Positions 26,718-35,564 are shown, numbered from the stretch's first letter. The stretch is 64,000 nt of DNA from Denitrificimonas halotolerans (GCF_034259425.1 NZ_JAXIVU010000003.1:1-64000); one strand, 5' to 3'. Made by a program: numbers and translations. The notes: generated by a model from the letters alone, not told the origin.

Positions 26718-27482
26718 TTAACGCGTTTCAAGACGTACAGAAGTAGCTGTGGATGCGTGCTGGGTGAGCAGCTCAGACAGTTCATCCATATAACTGTCAG
26801 TGGTCCAAGATACTTGCGCGCCCCCAACCTGCATCACCAAGCCTGGGGCTTGCTCTATATCGGTTGCAAACTCTAACGTCACCTTAGGTAACCATTGCTG
26901 TACTTCCTGCTGCAACAGTGCCTGGGTAGAGTCAGGCAGCTTATCACGGGTTGTTACTCGTGCTTGCTTACTGTCAGCCGCTGCTTGCTGCAGATCTACA
27001 GCAACCGCCTGCAGCTGCTTACCAATATGGCGCACTATAGCGTCTTCTAAATTTTCATCAGCTAAATCATGTAAAGCTTTACGGGTCAATTTTAATAAGA
27101 CCGTGGATCCTGCCTGTTGCAAACGCTGATTAAAGAGGTTCCGTTCATGCTCTAAGTGCTGACGTAAATCCTGCTGCTCTTGTTGAAGTTTGGTACGCGC
27201 CTCTAGCAAAAGCTGATCTCGCTGTTCTTCTGTTACAGCGAGGGCTTTTTCCAACAAAGCATCTTGCTCTAATACCAACTGAGCACGCTGCTTAACATAC
27301 TGGCTTTGTGCAGTTTTCGCTTCTTGCTGTGCTTGCTCAGCTGCCGCCATACGCTTAGCAATCTCTGCTTCACGAGCATCAATACCCTCTAGAATTGGGC
27401 GGTATAAAAAACGTTTAAGCAACCATAACAGCACTAAAAAGTTAGCAATTTGCGCCAGCACTGTAATCCAATCAATGGACAT
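26718..27482 (-). CDS. atpF: N-type ATP synthase b subunit, long form
   Basis: A 254-residue peripheral stalk protein. One N-terminal membrane helix (ITVLAQIANFLVLLWLLKRFL) is followed by a long Glu/Gln/Ala-rich coiled coil (about residues 35-130) and a C-terminal domain of about 110 residues. It is about 100 residues longer than the usual b subunit. No separate delta gene (atpH) is in the operon, so the C-terminal part may take over the delta role; that is inference. Confidence 0.92.
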   Translation of the reverse strand: MSIDWITVLAQIANFLVLLWLLKRFLYRPILEGIDAREAEIAKRMAAAEQAQQEAKTAQSQYVKQRAQLVLEQDALLEKALAVTEEQRDQLLLEARTKLQQEQQDLRQHLEHERNLFNQRLQQAGSTVLLKLTRKALHDLADENLEDAIVRHIGKQLQAVAVDLQQAAADSKQARVTTRDKLPDSTQALLQQEVQQWLPKVTLEFATDIEQAPGLVMQVGGAQVSWTTDSYMDELSELLTQHASTATSVRLETR

Positions 27483-27488
27483 ATGCGA

Positions 27489-27767
27489 TTAACCTCCGGC
27501 CGCCACCTGCATGGCATCCCAAAACGGGTTGGCAAAAATAAGAATCATAGCCACTACAAAGCAATAAATCGCGGTGGACTCAATCATCGCTAAACTGACA
27601 AATAAAGTACGCGATAATGTCGGTGCAGCATCAGGCTGCTGAGCAATCGCAGCAATCGCTGCTGCCGCTGCACGCCCCTCACCCAGTGCAGGCCCAAGTG
27701 AACCAATGGCCATGGTTAAGCCGGCAGTAAAAATAGAAACAACTGCAATTAGCGCAAGTTCTGTCAT
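27489..27767 (-). CDS. atpE: N-type ATP synthase c subunit with Na+-site residues
   Basis: A 92-residue two-helix rotor-ring subunit. Helix 1 carries E30 (PALGEGRA) and helix 2 the ion carboxylate E63 followed by S64, T65 and Y68 (MIESTAIY). In known Na+-dependent c rings the E-S-T..Y pattern binds sodium, and a second carboxylate in helix 1 is typical of N-ATPases. This supports Na+ transport, though ion specificity is not proved by sequence. It overlaps atpB by four bases. Confidence 0.95.
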   Translation of the reverse strand: MTELALIAVVSIFTAGLTMAIGSLGPALGEGRAAAAAIAAIAQQPDAAPTLSRTLFVSLAMIESTAIYCFVVAMILIFANPFWDAMQVAAGG

Positions 27768-28462
27768 GATTTTTTATCCTTGTCAGATTTAGAAAGCGGC
27801 GGCTCAGCCATCGCAGAAGAAATATATACAGTCGCCAAAATGGCAAAAATATAGGCCTGAATAAAACCTGTGAGCAGGCCTAACATATCCATCACTACAG
27901 GAAAAAAGAATGGAGCAATACTGAGCAAAATAGCGGCAATCACGGCCCCACTCATTACATTACCGTATAAGCGCATCGCCAACGATACCCCTCGTGAGAA
28001 CTCTCCAATAATATTGAACGGCAACATAATCAAAGAGGGCTCAATAAACTTATGCAAATACTGACGCACCCCCCCGTTAACAATTCCAAATAAAGGTATG
28101 GCAATCAACACCGATAAAGTTAGGGCTACAGTGGTAGATAATGATGATGTAGGTGCAGCAAACCCCGGTACCACAGTCAATAGATTGGAAGTCGCAATGA
28201 ATAAAAACAAAGTGCCTGCAAAATAGATCACATGGCGCGCACCTGTGTGAGTCACTTCCTGAATTTGACTCTCAATCATAGTCACAATCAACTCTAAAGC
28301 ACTGCGCCAACGGCCTGGAGCTTGATCAGCACGTAAATTACGGGTTACCAAAAACGAAACCCCTACCAATAAAACCATCACGATCCATGTATTGACAATG
28401 GTTGCACTCACTGGCCAACTGCCTAAGTGAAAAATAATGCTTTGATCGGGGCTAAGCTGCAT
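27764..28462 (-). CDS. atpB: N-type ATP synthase a subunit
   Basis: The 232-residue membrane stator subunit that forms the ion half-channels beside the c ring. Five to six helices; the essential arginine lies in SLAMRLYGNVMSG and the last helices read GLLTGFIQAYIFAILATVYI. It begins directly after the atpR stop and overlaps atpE by four bases. The short, divergent form is typical for N-ATPases. Confidence 0.94.
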   Translation of the reverse strand: MQLSPDQSIIFHLGSWPVSATIVNTWIVMVLLVGVSFLVTRNLRADQAPGRWRSALELIVTMIESQIQEVTHTGARHVIYFAGTLFLFIATSNLLTVVPGFAAPTSSLSTTVALTLSVLIAIPLFGIVNGGVRQYLHKFIEPSLIMLPFNIIGEFSRGVSLAMRLYGNVMSGAVIAAILLSIAPFFFPVVMDMLGLLTGFIQAYIFAILATVYISSAMAEPPLSKSDKDKKS

Positions 28463-28768
28463 CTACGCACCCTCCTGCTGGGCCAAAACGGTGCTTTTCG
28501 CACGCCAGACAGTCAAAATACGCACCAGTAAAAATGCCAACATATAACCTACTAATGCCCATAAAGAACCATTGAACTCGATTAATGCAAAACCGACCCC
28601 TAACAAAATGCTTAAACGTATAAAAAAACTGAGCATTAATAAGCGCCCTGGGGTTGCTGATCCCAACGCTTTGCGTATACCCCAGTTTAAGCCCCAAAAA
28701 AACAACGCAGCCATAAGTAAACCTACAGCAAAACCAATCAAGATTGCGCTTGTCTGAAACTCAATCAT
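28463..28768 (-). CDS. atpR: N-ATPase accessory membrane protein AtpR
   Basis: A 101-residue protein with three predicted helices (ILIGFAVGLLMAALFFWGLNW, LLMLSFFIRLSILLGVGFALI, LWALVGYMLAFLLVRILTV). It sits at the AtpR position of N-type operons, between atpQ and atpB. Position and topology support the name; its function in the family is not settled, though a role in rotor or a-subunit assembly has been suggested. Confidence 0.88.
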   Translation of the reverse strand: MIEFQTSAILIGFAVGLLMAALFFWGLNWGIRKALGSATPGRLLMLSFFIRLSILLGVGFALIEFNGSLWALVGYMLAFLLVRILTVWRAKSTVLAQQEGA

Positions 28769-28806
28769 TCCATATCTCCCTATTTAACACATCGCCGTCA
28801 GGACGT

Positions 28807-29094
28807 TTATTTATCGCGATTTTTCTCAACCCAGCTCCAAGCCACCATGCCACCGACAACAACACCACCTAGAATTAAAGCTATTGGCCAAGAAAAATTT
28901 TGCGGAGCAATACGATTAAGCCACATTCCCAAAAACGCACCAGTAACAGTAGGAATAGCAATTGACCAACCAATTACACCAAAGACGCCCAAACCACTCA
29001 GCGGACTATACTTAGGCTCACCACGTGTTTTCTGCATGCGCTCAGCTCGACGACGAATTGCCTTAGCAGGCTTATCCTCCTTCATTCCAGTCAT
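28807..29094 (-). CDS. atpQ: N-ATPase accessory membrane protein AtpQ (AtpI-like)
   Basis: A 95-residue protein. A basic N-terminal segment (KAIRRRAERMQK) precedes two helices (FGVIGWSIAIPTVTGAFLGMWL and WPIALILGGVVVGGMVAW). It resembles AtpI-type assembly proteins and holds the AtpQ slot of N-type operons. The ATG at 29094 overlaps the atpC stop by four bases; an ATG at 29085 is an alternative start. Confidence 0.88.
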   Translation of the reverse strand: MTGMKEDKPAKAIRRRAERMQKTRGEPKYSPLSGLGVFGVIGWSIAIPTVTGAFLGMWLNRIAPQNFSWPIALILGGVVVGGMVAWSWVEKNRDK

Positions 29095-29495
29095 ATCAGT
29101 GGCTTCCGTAGATCACTGAAGCGTCGCACAATACCTGCTTCAAGCTTAGATAATGCTGTACGCGCCACTCTCTCGTCTTCATCCACTTCAGTAAAAGTAT
29201 GCTCAATAGTTTCATGTAAAGTAGCTAAATCCGAGCCTTGCACACCACGACGCACTGCAATATCAACATCATAGCCCTGTTTAACCAGCACTCCCTGATC
29301 GATACCAAAATACTGCTCCTGCCCCTGCTCATCAGTGATGACCAAAACCGATGGCACAAGCGCAGTGACAAAGTCCGTATGTTTAGGCAGCAAGGTAAAA
29401 GCACCATTTTCTGCTTCAGCAAACACTTTACTGGCACTACCACTCCAGAGTAGTAGTGTTGGCAAGCGCACATTGACTCTCACAGGCTGACTCAT
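29091..29495 (-). CDS. atpC: N-type ATP synthase epsilon subunit
   Basis: A 134-residue F1 epsilon: an N-terminal beta sandwich (VRLPTLLLWSGSASKVFAE, then GAFTLLPKHTDFV) and a C-terminal helical part (VDEDERVARTALSKLE). It overlaps atpD by four bases at its start and atpQ by four at its end, so this part of the operon is tightly coupled. More divergent from E. coli epsilon than the catalytic subunits are. Confidence 0.92.
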   Translation of the reverse strand: MSQPVRVNVRLPTLLLWSGSASKVFAEAENGAFTLLPKHTDFVTALVPSVLVITDEQGQEQYFGIDQGVLVKQGYDVDIAVRRGVQGSDLATLHETIEHTFTEVDEDERVARTALSKLEAGIVRRFSDLRKPLI

Positions 29496-30913
29496 GTTTC
29501 CACCTTGAACTCAGGCAAAGCACCAATCATGTAGTAATCCATCTCATCATCCTCAAATTCCGTTTGCTGCAAGATGCGCTCACAACCTGTCAAAGTATCC
29601 TCAATAGAAACACGTTGACCGGCTTCACCGCTAAAAGACTCCGCGGAAAAAAAAGGTTGCGTTAAAAATCGCTCTAAACGGCGTGCACGAGCAACGACCG
29701 CACGGTCCGCACTTGACAACTCTTCCAGACCTAACATGGCAATAATATCGCGCAGTTCCTCATATTCAGCCAAGGTACGCCGTACCGCCCGTGCGATATC
29801 ATAGTGACGCTGCCCTACCACAGCAGGTGTCAACATGACTGAAGTTGAAGCCAACGGGTCAACAGCGGGGTACAACCCCTCACTAGCTCGTTTACGGGAT
29901 AACACCACAGAAGCCGACAAGTGTGAAAAAATATGTGCCGCTGCGGGGTCAGTAAAGTCATCCGCAGGTACATAAACAGCTTGAATCGAGGTAATAGCTC
30001 CCTTACGCGTAGAGGTGATACGCTCTTGCAGTGTTGCCAGCTCTGTGGCTAGAGTAGGCTGATACCCCACTCGCGAAGGCATTCGCCCAAGCAGCCCAGA
30101 CACCTCTGAACCGGCCTGAACAAAGCGGAAGACATTATCAATGAGAAGCAAAACATCCTGTCCAAGGTCATCTCGGAAATATTCAGCCATAGTTAAAGCT
30201 GTCTTACCCACCAAATAACGCACCCCTGGCGCCTCGTTCATTTGACCAAACAGCATCACTGTTTTATCACGAACGCCAGCCTCACCCATTTCCCGATACA
30301 GTTCTTCCGCTTCTCGAGAGCGCTCGCCAATTCCACAGAACAAACTGACACCTTTATAATGCTGTGCAGTGTTGTTAATTAACTCTGTAATTAAAACGGT
30401 TTTTCCAACACCAGCACCACCAAAAAGCCCTGTTTTTCCGCCACGCTCAATGGGCGAGAGTAAATCAATAGCTTTAATTCCAGTTTCGAGGATAGCACTA
30501 TGTACCACGCGTTCTTCTAGCGCTGGTGGAGGTTGATGAATCGAACGGAGCAGTGAAGTGTTGGGGGCAGGTAGATCATCAATAGCCTGCCCAAAAACAT
30601 TCAACATACGGCCTAGGACAGCTTCACCTACTGGCACCTGAATCGGAGCGCCCGTCGCCCGCACTGACATACCCAGACCTAAGCCGCGCACAGGGGCCAG
30701 AGCCATACAACGCACAGTGCCTCGATCCAATAATGCAGCCACTTCCATGGCTAAATCGCCCGCGTATAAAAGATCTTGGATACGCGGCACATGATCATCA
30801 AAGTGCACATCAACCACGCCACCACGAATTTTAATCACTCGACCTTGCGGAGCATCTGTTGAGACACTGCGCTGTGCATTAACAGCTTCTACTAAACTGG
30901 CAGACTCTGACAT
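29492..30913 (-). CDS. atpD: N-type ATP synthase beta subunit
   Basis: The 473-residue catalytic subunit of F1. I choose the ATG at 30913 because AAGGAG lies eight bases upstream; an in-frame ATG at 30982 is less likely. The P-loop is GGAGVGKT, the catalytic Glu is in GIGERSREAEEL and the DELSEED-like region is LGLEELSSADRA. It is first in the operon, the hallmark order of N-ATPases, whereas the housekeeping operon ends with atpD-atpC. Confidence 0.96.
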   Translation of the reverse strand: MSESASLVEAVNAQRSVSTDAPQGRVIKIRGGVVDVHFDDHVPRIQDLLYAGDLAMEVAALLDRGTVRCMALAPVRGLGLGMSVRATGAPIQVPVGEAVLGRMLNVFGQAIDDLPAPNTSLLRSIHQPPPALEERVVHSAILETGIKAIDLLSPIERGGKTGLFGGAGVGKTVLITELINNTAQHYKGVSLFCGIGERSREAEELYREMGEAGVRDKTVMLFGQMNEAPGVRYLVGKTALTMAEYFRDDLGQDVLLLIDNVFRFVQAGSEVSGLLGRMPSRVGYQPTLATELATLQERITSTRKGAITSIQAVYVPADDFTDPAAAHIFSHLSASVVLSRKRASEGLYPAVDPLASTSVMLTPAVVGQRHYDIARAVRRTLAEYEELRDIIAMLGLEELSSADRAVVARARRLERFLTQPFFSAESFSGEAGQRVSIEDTLTGCERILQQTEFEDDEMDYYMIGALPEFKVET

Positions 30914-30991
30914 TTGTTCTACTCCTTTACTCATGCCACACCCTACCTTCAATATCTGATCTATCGTTGAGTTGTAAGGCAAATACTCTGC

Positions 30992-31693
30992 TTATTCATA
31001 ATCTTCAGCCGTAGGTATTCGCACATCGTTCCACTCAATAGCACGACTGCGCCAATGTTCTTCGATGGTTTGCGCAAAATCAGCACGCACCAGCTTAGCA
31101 CGAGCCTCGCACCACATGTCTGAATCATGTCGCATCACCACCCCCTCAGGATTACCTGCACGGTAACGGCTGTCCACTGTATCCAATAAGTGTTTTAATT
31201 CATCTAAAGTGGTATACCCCTCAAACAGCGTTGGCACAACTGCTAACCCCATTTTCCCTGCAAGCTCATTACGTCGTGTACAGCTCCAAAACTTACCCTC
31301 AGTACGGTCATACACATCAAATACAACAAACCAGTCCGGTAAGTTATCGTACTCAAGAGAGTGCCGTGCGGCACACCACTCACCAAACAAAATACAGTCT
31401 GCGCGCAAGTGGTCAGCAATAGCATATTGGTGCTGGCCAAGCCATGAATTTAAGCGTGAGAATTGCCCTGCAAAAGGTTCTAACAGATACTGCCCTCGGT
31501 TTTGTGCACGTAACTCTCCATTATCGCGCAGCGAAATCCCTAAGTTCGCACCATCTAGCTTTTCTTCTACGCGCAAAGGTTGAGCTAAAATACTTTCAAC
31601 TTCTGCGCTATTCAGAACTTTATCATCACGTGGCATACCATCGCCGAGCCAGTCAATGTGAGGTGTGTGAGGAAATCGAAAAAAATCAGACAT
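30992..31693 (-). CDS. RNA ligase family nucleotidyltransferase
   Basis: A 233-residue covalent nucleotidyltransferase of the RNA ligase type. Motif I is EEKLDGANLG with the nucleophile K45; an NRGQYL motif Ia-like block, WFVVFDVYD (motif III), PEGVVMRHD (motif IV) and AKLVRADF (motif V) are all intact, so it is probably active. The known chemistry of the superfamily is ATP-dependent sealing of RNA 3'-OH and 5'-phosphate ends. The ATG follows the TAG of the PIN-like gene without a gap, behind a GGAGAG site. Its natural RNA target is unknown. Confidence 0.88.
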   Translation of the reverse strand: MSDFFRFPHTPHIDWLGDGMPRDDKVLNSAEVESILAQPLRVEEKLDGANLGISLRDNGELRAQNRGQYLLEPFAGQFSRLNSWLGQHQYAIADHLRADCILFGEWCAARHSLEYDNLPDWFVVFDVYDRTEGKFWSCTRRNELAGKMGLAVVPTLFEGYTTLDELKHLLDTVDSRYRAGNPEGVVMRHDSDMWCEARAKLVRADFAQTIEEHWRSRAIEWNDVRIPTAEDYE

Positions 31694-32245
31694 CTAATTA
31701 CTCTCCGGCATCGCAGGGCTTGGCACATGCCGCTGCTTTGGGAACTTGATATTATGAAAGCGCAACGCATCCGCAGCGCACAAAAATTTAACTTTAATTC
31801 CATGCTCAGCTAAAGTTTGCCACCAATCAATCCACTTGCAGTCCGCTGCCTGCCAAATAGTGGGCTTATCAGGGTGAGCATTCGCTACGGCTGGAAATAC
31901 TCGATCTGGCGGATCAAACTCAGCCTGCAAGTTTGGGTCGGGAAACTCAGCATAAAGATCAACTCCAACGGGGCTTATGTTGACCATTTCAACCCGTTTA
32001 GGGTTACCCATATTGCGCAGCAACCACTTTAAAAACACATCACCAACGCCACGTGGTGGGTTAATGTTCGTTTTATTTTGGTACTCACCTAAGATATGAA
32101 AACCATCGTCAATGACAACAATGCCTTCCGTTTGTATCTTCTGTAAGTGCTCAATACAACTAGCAATACAATCTTGCGAAACATCATCATGTTGTTGGTT
32201 AGCTACCAATAAAACGTTGGTATCAATGACTGCTTTAAACATCAT
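31694..32245 (-). CDS. PIN-like nuclease domain protein
   Basis: A 183-residue protein from the ATG at 32245 (or 32242), which overlaps the ATPase stop by about 8-11 bases. It begins KAVIDTNVLLVA, the first strand of a PIN ribonuclease fold with D8. Further likely metal ligands are E54 (HILGEY), D114 (PPDRVF) and D135 (QAADCKW). PIN enzymes cut single-stranded RNA, often tRNA or mRNA. The fold call rests on the motif order; the intervening region has unusual proline-rich parts. Between an ATPase and an RNA ligase in one operon. Confidence 0.78.
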   Translation of the reverse strand: MMFKAVIDTNVLLVANQQHDDVSQDCIASCIEHLQKIQTEGIVVIDDGFHILGEYQNKTNINPPRGVGDVFLKWLLRNMGNPKRVEMVNISPVGVDLYAEFPDPNLQAEFDPPDRVFPAVANAHPDKPTIWQAADCKWIDWWQTLAEHGIKVKFLCAADALRFHNIKFPKQRHVPSPAMPESN

Positions 32246-33617
32246 CAACACCTGATGCATTGTCTTGACGCTTGCGCCGCACAGCCGCCATTGCTCGTGC
32301 AGCAATATCTGTCATTTCATCACCAAACAAATTGGTTGGCCAATTGCTAATTTCACCGTAAGTATCCACGTTTAAGGCTTCAATGTGAGTCTCTTGCTCC
32401 TCATTACGACTGCAAAAATACAACGCCACATCTTCATGGCTGATTACACCTTCAGCGATGCGTCTTTGTAACCTATTTAGAAAATGCTCGGAGTGACTCT
32501 CAACAATAATTTGTACATTACGCGCTTGATGATTTTGTTTTGCCTGCACACCAGCAATGAGTAAGTCAGCTAGACCTGCCTGCACATGAGAGTGCAAATG
32601 AATCTCCGGCTGCTCCAACCAAACAGTTGAGTGGGGCTGAGCATAAAAAATCTGCACGATAATCGGTAATAACTGAGAAATACCGAAACCTACATCCATT
32701 AAATTAGCAGCGCTAGCTTCCCTATGGTTTTTCAGCACCACACAGTAGTTATCAATACTCTGTGCCACCAACTGCACGCTAAAGTCCGTCGCGACTCCAA
32801 TCTGCTTGAGCCAATACGCAACCGCTTGTTGCAAACTCTGCTCTGGCAACTCGTCAGCCACTTGTAAAGTACGCTGTTCAGCACCTGCGGCTAATATAGC
32901 TGCAACAGCTGACCTACCATCACGACCGACGTCAGCGGGCGTGTCACCTTGCCAAATATAACGACGTTTTGGCGCGACACGTAAAGCGGCCAATGAATGT
33001 AGATGAGTTAAAATATGCGCAGTCTGAGCTGCTAGACTATGAACCCATGATGCAGCTGAATCTTCCGTTACAGGCAATTGATCAAAGCGTTTAACACGCT
33101 GTTTTGCAGCCAATGGAATCCGCTCGCAGTGCTGTCTAATCTGCACTAACAGAGTGTCTTTATCACTCGCAGAGTAGGACACTTGCAGTAATTCTTCGCC
33201 CTTCTGTAACCCCTTATAACAAATAAAATCAACCTGTGGCTGTTGTGTCAGATCTGCAACGAAACTGACCCGCAACTGCAAACTATCTAAAATTATAGGT
33301 GCCTGTTCAGGCATACACTTGAGTTTAAGCGTTGGGGCCAACTGCCAGTGCAATTCAAACTCTAAAGGCTTATCAAGCTGTCCTTGATGTAGGTTCTGCG
33401 CAAAGCCCCCTAAATCAATAAGACTTTGCGCATTACCAAAATCCAGTGGTTGCGTAACAGTACTGGACTGCACTGTTTGTTTAAGTGCTAATAATAATTG
33501 ACCAAGGCTACTTTTTCCCACGCTGTTCTCGCCAAAGAAAACAGTCAAAGGTGCCAATTTAATCGTCCCTGTATCCTGCCAAGCTTTAAAGTTTTTAATA
33601 CGCCATGAGGTCAACAT
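32235..33617 (-). CDS. AAA/SMC-like ATPase with DUF3696 C-terminus
   Basis: A 460-residue ABC/SMC-type ATPase. Walker A is GENSVGKS at 29-36, the signature-like stretch is VGFGISQLLP, Walker B is VWLEQPEIHLHSHVQ and the D/H-loop region is IIVESHSEHFLNRLQ. The C-terminal block EISNWPTNLFGDEMTDIAARA is the DUF3696 pattern. No TOPRIM nuclease domain is visible. Such ATPases act as sensors or gatekeepers in several phage-defence systems. An AAGGAAGG site precedes the ATG. First gene of the ATPase/PIN/ligase operon. Confidence 0.9.
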   Translation of the reverse strand: MLTSWRIKNFKAWQDTGTIKLAPLTVFFGENSVGKSSLGQLLLALKQTVQSSTVTQPLDFGNAQSLIDLGGFAQNLHQGQLDKPLEFELHWQLAPTLKLKCMPEQAPIILDSLQLRVSFVADLTQQPQVDFICYKGLQKGEELLQVSYSASDKDTLLVQIRQHCERIPLAAKQRVKRFDQLPVTEDSAASWVHSLAAQTAHILTHLHSLAALRVAPKRRYIWQGDTPADVGRDGRSAVAAILAAGAEQRTLQVADELPEQSLQQAVAYWLKQIGVATDFSVQLVAQSIDNYCVVLKNHREASAANLMDVGFGISQLLPIIVQIFYAQPHSTVWLEQPEIHLHSHVQAGLADLLIAGVQAKQNHQARNVQIIVESHSEHFLNRLQRRIAEGVISHEDVALYFCSRNEEQETHIEALNVDTYGEISNWPTNLFGDEMTDIAARAMAAVRRKRQDNASGVDDV

Positions 33618-33646
33618 TCTTTAGCCTTCCTTAACAAACTGAATCT

Positions 33647-34966
33647 TCACAATAGCATTGCAGCAGCCCAACCAAAGGCCAATAATGGCAAATTATAATG
33701 AATGAAAGTCGGTACTACGGTGTCCCAAATATGATTGTGTTGGCCATCCATATTTAAACCCGCAGTTGGCCCTAAAGTTGAGTCTGAAGCTGGTGATCCG
33801 GCATCACCTAGTGCACCTGCCGTACCTACAATACACACAATCGCCAATGGGCTAAAACCTAACTGCAAAGCTAAAGGTACAAAAATTGCTGCAATAATTG
33901 GCACAGTAGAAAACGATGATCCAATACCTAAAGTGATCAACAGACCCACTAAGAGCATCAAGATTGCCCCTAATGCCTTGCTATCACCAATCACACTCAC
34001 AGATGAGTCAACCAAGGTTTGAATATGACCTGTTTCACGCATCACCTCGGCAAAACCTGAGGCAGCAATCATAATAAAACCGATCATTGCCATCATTTTC
34101 ATGCCTTCGGTGAACAAGCCTTCGGTCTCTTTCCAGCGCACAACACCGGCTAGAGAGAACACTACAAAGCCAAGTAAAGCACCCATTATCATAGAGTTCA
34201 GCCATAATTGCGCAACAAAGGCGACAACCACTGCAACGCCTGCTGCCAGCAAGCTTTTAGGATTATAGTCATTGCTAGCCGAACCCACCTGACCTGTGTC
34301 AACAGTCTGATAAATACGTTTTTTACGGTAGCTAATAAAGATTGCAACTAGCAGTCCGCACAGCATTCCCAAGGCAGGAATCATCATTGCTTGCATCACG
34401 CTAAGACCTGTCACATCAACCCCACCCTTTGCCACATTAGCAAGCAGAATCTCCTTCAAGAAAATGCCACCAAAGCCTACGGGTAAAAACATATACGGGG
34501 TAATCAAACCAAAGGTCAGCACACAAGCCACTAAACGACGGTCTAATTGCATGCGCCCCATAACATACAACAACGGGGGAACCAATAACGGAATAAAAGC
34601 AATATGAATAGGTAGAATATTTTGCGAGGAAATTGCCGCAACGAGCAATAACATAATCAGCATCCACTTCACCAACTCTGTGCCTTTACCTTCTTGTTGG
34701 CCAATCATATTCAACACTTTTTCAGCCAGCACATTGGCGACACCTGACTTACTGATGGCTACTGCAAATGCACCTAGCAGTGCATAAGACAAGGCCACTG
34801 TAGCTCCCCCTCCTAAGCCTTTCTGAAAAGCTGCAAGTGTGCTCTCTATCCCCATACCTGCCAGCAAACCGCCAGCAACAGCCCCCACGATGAGTGATAC
34901 CACCACGTGTACACGCAGCAAACTCAGCACCAGCATTATAGCTACTGCGATAACAACAGCATTCAT
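33647..34966 (-). CDS. YuiF/NhaC-type permease
   Basis: A 439-residue membrane protein with about 11-12 helices. The start VVIAVAIMLVLSLLRVHVVVSL and the blocks GGGATVALSYALLGAFAVAISKSG and GTAGALGDAGSPASDSTLGPTAG match the predicted histidine or amino-acid transporter YuiF branch of the NhaC ion-transporter superfamily (COG2056). Many databases call these Na+/H+ antiporters. It ends 29 bases before the ATPase gene, on the same strand. Whether it moves Na+, histidine, or arginine/ornithine for the nearby arc genes is open. Confidence 0.8.
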   Translation of the reverse strand: MNAVVIAVAIMLVLSLLRVHVVVSLIVGAVAGGLLAGMGIESTLAAFQKGLGGGATVALSYALLGAFAVAISKSGVANVLAEKVLNMIGQQEGKGTELVKWMLIMLLLVAAISSQNILPIHIAFIPLLVPPLLYVMGRMQLDRRLVACVLTFGLITPYMFLPVGFGGIFLKEILLANVAKGGVDVTGLSVMQAMMIPALGMLCGLLVAIFISYRKKRIYQTVDTGQVGSASNDYNPKSLLAAGVAVVVAFVAQLWLNSMIMGALLGFVVFSLAGVVRWKETEGLFTEGMKMMAMIGFIMIAASGFAEVMRETGHIQTLVDSSVSVIGDSKALGAILMLLVGLLITLGIGSSFSTVPIIAAIFVPLALQLGFSPLAIVCIVGTAGALGDAGSPASDSTLGPTAGLNMDGQHNHIWDTVVPTFIHYNLPLLAFGWAAAMLL

Positions 34967-35193
34967 TTTGCCCCCGGTCTTCTTACTATTAATCTGATAC
35001 GCAGTTGTTGCGTATTCATTTCCAAGCGCGAAGTTTACACCGGTGGTCTAAAGAATAAACTCTAGTTTCCCCATCAACTGAGTAAACCCGGTATTCTGTT
35101 GCCAATATACGTCTATTGTAGAACCTCAAAAATCCTGCCCCAATGCAGTTCTGAGGTCTTTAACACATAACACTCTTCAGACAGGATAGCAGC

Positions 35194-35409
35194 ATGACAG
35201 GCACAAACGACCCACTCCATGGCCTCACCTTAGCAGCCATACTTGAACGTTTAGTCGCACATTTTGGTTGGGAGCTCTTAGCTCAACAGATCAATATCAA
35301 CTGTTTTAAAACGGATCCATCAATCAAGTCCTCATTAAAATTTTTACGTAAAACGCAATGGGCACGAGATAAAGTGGAAACGTTATATATATCGACATTT
35401 AATACTTGA
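35194..35409 (+). CDS. VF530-family DNA-binding protein (DUF2132)
   Basis: A 71-residue protein matching the small VF530 family. The start NDPLHGLTLAAILERLV, then INCFKTDPSIKSSLKFLRKT and QWARDKVETLY are the family's conserved core. The fold is a compact helical SAP-like unit reported to bind DNA; its physiological role is unknown. An AGGA ribosome site precedes the ATG. It is an isolated plus-strand gene. Confidence 0.88.
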   Translation: MTGTNDPLHGLTLAAILERLVAHFGWELLAQQININCFKTDPSIKSSLKFLRKTQWARDKVETLYISTFNT

Positions 35410-35564
35410 CACACTCCCACACTAAAAACAAGGAGCGACACAGCTCGACAGCCAGCTTCGACTGCAAAATATTTCCCAACTATATTGATAGCGCAGCCGT
35501 AGACAGCAGCATGCTCACGACATACCTATTTTTTCATACCAAGTACTGCGTGTTCATGCACTGC

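Noticed and set aside
26708..26827. Longer N-terminus of AtpA
   Set aside because: The extension overlaps atpF by 110 bases and lacks a ribosome site; the GTG at 26707 has AAGGAG at good spacing.
32235..33617. ATPase as an OLD-family nuclease or the ATPase of PARIS
   Set aside because: No TOPRIM domain follows and the partner is PIN-like rather than a DUF4435 protein; the C-terminus is DUF3696.
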